From positions 1,054,001 to 1,118,000 of the forward strand of contig NZ_CP047024.1 of the NCBI RefSeq assembly GCF_009796745.1: DNA of 64,000 nucleotides, written 5' to 3'. Below, piece after piece: positions 61,933 to 64,000 of the stretch (position 1 is its first letter; each line of letters starts with the position of its first letter). The DNA comes from Paraglaciecola sp. L1A13. GTDB taxonomy: Bacteria; Pseudomonadota; Gammaproteobacteria; Enterobacterales; Alteromonadaceae. The translations under genes were made by a program, and so were the position numbers. The notes beneath the pieces are model-generated. The model had not been told where the DNA came from and searched no databases. It saw only the letters and a program-made list of their open reading frames with translations.

Positions 61933-63699
61933 TCATTTTTGTTCTTTTACAAGTAGGTTTAACTCTTGTTTTTCATCTACGCTAAGATTTCCTAAGCGCG
62001 ATTTTGACAACAACTCATCCATTCTACTCTTAAAATGCCAATCTAGTAACTTGGCAAAACTGTCTTTGAAGACCATAACCTGATTTTCTTCGGCATACTC
62101 CCAGCTTAATAATTTAGATAAATTTTTACTTTGAGGATGCTCCCTAAAATACTCTAAAACATGGGCGGTATTGGCGTCAGGCTTAGCAAGGCAAAACTGA
62201 AAAAGTTCGTTAAGAAAATCTAATCCAGGTATTTGCATATTGCCCAGTGCTGCGGGGTTCGTGTGCTGGCATTGCACTGCAATCCCAGGTTGGTCTAACA
62301 ACAAACGAATCATCATTCTGACCGGTGATATCTTAGCCTTATTGAGCGCTGTAAAATCCAACTTAGCGCCGGCTTTATGTTGGTCCGCTTTTGCAACGTC
62401 TTGCTCTAAGCGATGACGATTTTGGTCGCCCATATGCTTACTTAGCTCAGAGGTCAGAATAGCGCGCTGATTCTCACCTTGTATTTGTTCAATCATAGGC
62501 ATCGCTTCTGCTTTTAACGCGGCTTTACCTTCAGCACTGCCAATATGATGACGCTGAAGTAAATTATCAAAAAAGAATTTCGATAAAGGAACAGCATCAA
62601 TCATTAATTTTTGCTCAAAAGCGTCTTTGCCGATTTGACGTACCAAGGTATCAGGGTCTTCACCATCGGGTAGAAATAGGAATTTCATTTCAACCCCATC
62701 TTTTAGATAGGGTAGTGCATTTTCTAATGCCCGCCAGGCTGCTTCGCGGCCTGCTCGGTCTCCATCGTAACAGCACACGACTTCACTAGTGGTACGAAAA
62801 AGCATTTGTATATGTTCGGCAGTGGTAGCGGTGCCCAGAGAGGCGACTGCATATTTTATGTCAAATTGGGCAAGGGCGACCACGTCCATATAGCCCTCAA
62901 CTATCATCACGCGAGGCAAATTGCGATAAGCCTGTTTAGCTTGATAAAAGCCATAAAGCTCGTTGCCTTTATGGAAAATACGCGTTTCAGGGGAGTTAAG
63001 GTATTTAGGCGTACCGTCACCTAACACGCGGCCACCAAAGCCAACAATTCGTCCGCGTTTATCCCGAATGGGAAACATAATGCGTTCGCGGAAGAAATCA
63101 AAACGACGTCGATTATCGTTTTCTGTAATTAATTTCAGGTCAAGTAATTGTTGTTGAGCCTCTGGCGTGCGGCCGAAGGTACTTAGTACAGCATCCCACT
63201 CAGTAGGGGCATAACCAATCCCAAAGGCTTTGACAACTTCGCCACTTAACCCACGTTTCTTCAAGTAATCGATGGCTTTATCTTTATCAGCGTGCACTTT
63301 AAGCTGTTGGGAAAAGTATCGAGATACGGTTTCCATTAGCTCATAGTCGTCGGATTTTTGCTGCTTTTGCGCTGGAGTCGGCGCGGGAGTAGAGTTCTTT
63401 TCTCGGGGCACATCGATACTGTGATACTGAGCTAACTCTTCAATTGCTTCTGGAAATTCTAAACGATCGTATTCCATTAAAAAGGAAATTACGTTGCCAT
63501 GAGCGCCACAACCAAAGCAGTGATAAAACTGTTTGTCTTGGCTTACGGTGAAAGAAGGACTTTTTTCATTATGAAAGGGGCAGCAAGCCTGATAGTTTCT
63601 ACCCGCTTTTTTGAGCTTAACGCGATTATCCACCACTTCAACTATATCGGTGCGTGCGATAAGATCATCAATAAATTCACGAGGTATACGGCCGTTCAT
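61933..63699 (-). CDS. dnaG: DNA primase
   Basis: The 588-residue primase makes RNA primers for replication. The N-terminal CHC2 zinc finger (CCPFHNEKSPSF and CFGCGAHG), the TOPRIM core (VEGYMDVVALAQFDI, YDGDRAGREAAWRA) and a C-terminal DnaB-interacting helical domain are complete. It starts at the ATG complementary to 63697-63699. rpoD is 145 bp downstream. rpsU, normally upstream, is not in the window. Confidence 0.97.
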   Translation of the reverse strand: MNGRIPREFIDDLIARTDIVEVVDNRVKLKKAGRNYQACCPFHNEKSPSFTVSQDKQFYHCFGCGAHGNVISFLMEYDRLEFPEAIEELAQYHSIDVPREKNSTPAPTPAQKQQKSDDYELMETVSRYFSQQLKVHADKDKAIDYLKKRGLSGEVVKAFGIGYAPTEWDAVLSTFGRTPEAQQQLLDLKLITENDNRRRFDFFRERIMFPIRDKRGRIVGFGGRVLGDGTPKYLNSPETRIFHKGNELYGFYQAKQAYRNLPRVMIVEGYMDVVALAQFDIKYAVASLGTATTAEHIQMLFRTTSEVVCCYDGDRAGREAAWRALENALPYLKDGVEMKFLFLPDGEDPDTLVRQIGKDAFEQKLMIDAVPLSKFFFDNLLQRHHIGSAEGKAALKAEAMPMIEQIQGENQRAILTSELSKHMGDQNRHRLEQDVAKADQHKAGAKLDFTALNKAKISPVRMMIRLLLDQPGIAVQCQHTNPAALGNMQIPGLDFLNELFQFCLAKPDANTAHVLEYFREHPQSKNLSKLLSWEYAEENQVMVFKDSFAKLLDWHFKSRMDELLSKSRLGNLSVDEKQELNLLVKEQK

Positions 63700-63771
63700 G
63701 TCAACTTCTCAATATAATCGTGTCACTACATAAAATGATGCAGCACAGCACTATACGTGCTCTGCTTAAAC

Positions 63772-63801
63772 AAACAAGCCGCAAATAAATGCGGCTTGTT
63801 T
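63772..63801 (-). terminator. Hairpin between the YqeY-like gene and dnaG
   Basis: AAACAAGCCGCA pairs perfectly with TGCGGCTTGTTT (12 bp, loop AATAAA). Read on the minus strand it ends the YqeY-like gene, so dnaG-rpoD probably start from their own promoter within 63700-63770. Confidence 0.75.
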
Positions 63802-63856
63802 ACAGTAAACTATGTGGGCGCCTATAAAAACATACAGGCTATCTCAAGGGTTCTAG

Positions 63857-64000
63857 CTAAGCTAACTTAGCTTTTATTTGACCGCTTAATTTACCCATGT
63901 CAGCTCTACCTAATACTTTAGGTTTTAGCAACGCCATGACCTTGCCCATATCCTGCATTCCGCTTGCCTGTGTATCAACCATCGCTTGGTCAATCAAGGT
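63857..64000 (-). CDS. GatB/YqeY domain protein (3' end)
   Basis: Only the last 47 residues are in view, running off the window edge. They include TQASGMQDMGKVMALLKPKV and LGRADMGKLSGQIKAKLA, the conserved end of YqeY-like proteins (GRADM, QDMGKVM). The family resembles the GatB tail domain of tRNA amidotransferase. YqeY genes often lie between rpsU and dnaG, which fits this position. Confidence 0.88.
   Translation of the reverse strand, partial: TLIDQAMVDTQASGMQDMGKVMALLKPKVLGRADMGKLSGQIKAKLA

Overview
This is a chromosomal window from a marine gammaproteobacterium. The 16S gene, the gene families and the synteny (motX-rnr-rlmB, spc and alpha ribosomal operons, glnA-ntrBC, dnaG-rpoD) suggest the Alteromonadales, probably an Alteromonadaceae member near Glaciecola/Paraglaciecola. 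That placement is inferred from recognised families and was not checked by a search. Most of the window is core housekeeping sequence. There is no prophage, IS element, integron or CRISPR array. Layout, 1-18.3 kb: argE behind a probable ArgR operator, a kelch-like lipoprotein overlapping its stop, methylglyoxal synthase, a Cpx-like envelope-stress module (LTxxQ periplasmic protein divergent from a response regulator/sensor kinase pair), an alpha/beta hydrolase, trmL, a flavin reductase, a TIGR02647-type small protein, motX (Na+-driven flagellar motor), rnr-rlmB, a LysR regulator, an acyl-CoA synthetase and a DUF4397-like lipoprotein. Layout, 18.6-27.2 kb: the spc operon (rplN to rpmJ, with secY) and the alpha operon (rpsM-rpsK-rpsD-rpoA-rplQ), with a recognisable S4-type alpha leader between them. 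The S10 operon, usually directly upstream, is not here. Layout, 27.2-34.2 kb: a secreted protein built from ten 15-residue repeats, then a complete rrn operon (tandem promoters, 16S, tRNA-Ile, tRNA-Ala, 23S, 5S), followed by what looks like a decayed second 5S unit with its terminator. Layout, 34.4-44.7 kb: a surface-sorted cyclophilin, typA, glnA with a sigma54 promoter and two NtrC sites, a DUF4124-like protein, ntrB-ntrC with a palindromic NtrC operator, an Hpt-HD-GYP protein, a PlsC-like acyltransferase and rraB. Layout, 44.8-55.1 kb, the most interesting part: a GlyGly-CTERM surface protein, then a large secreted nuclease ending in a type I dockerin-like module, then a small cohesin-like protein with a PEP-CTERM-type anchor, then a large secreted subtilisin-like protease ending in an almost identical dockerin-like module. 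The simplest reading is a small cell-surface complex in which the anchored cohesin protein holds a nuclease and a protease, for scavenging or remodelling extracellular nucleoprotein. Layout, 55.4-64 kb: an RND efflux adaptor/pump pair, then on the minus strand rpoD, dnaG and the 3' end of a YqeY-like gene.
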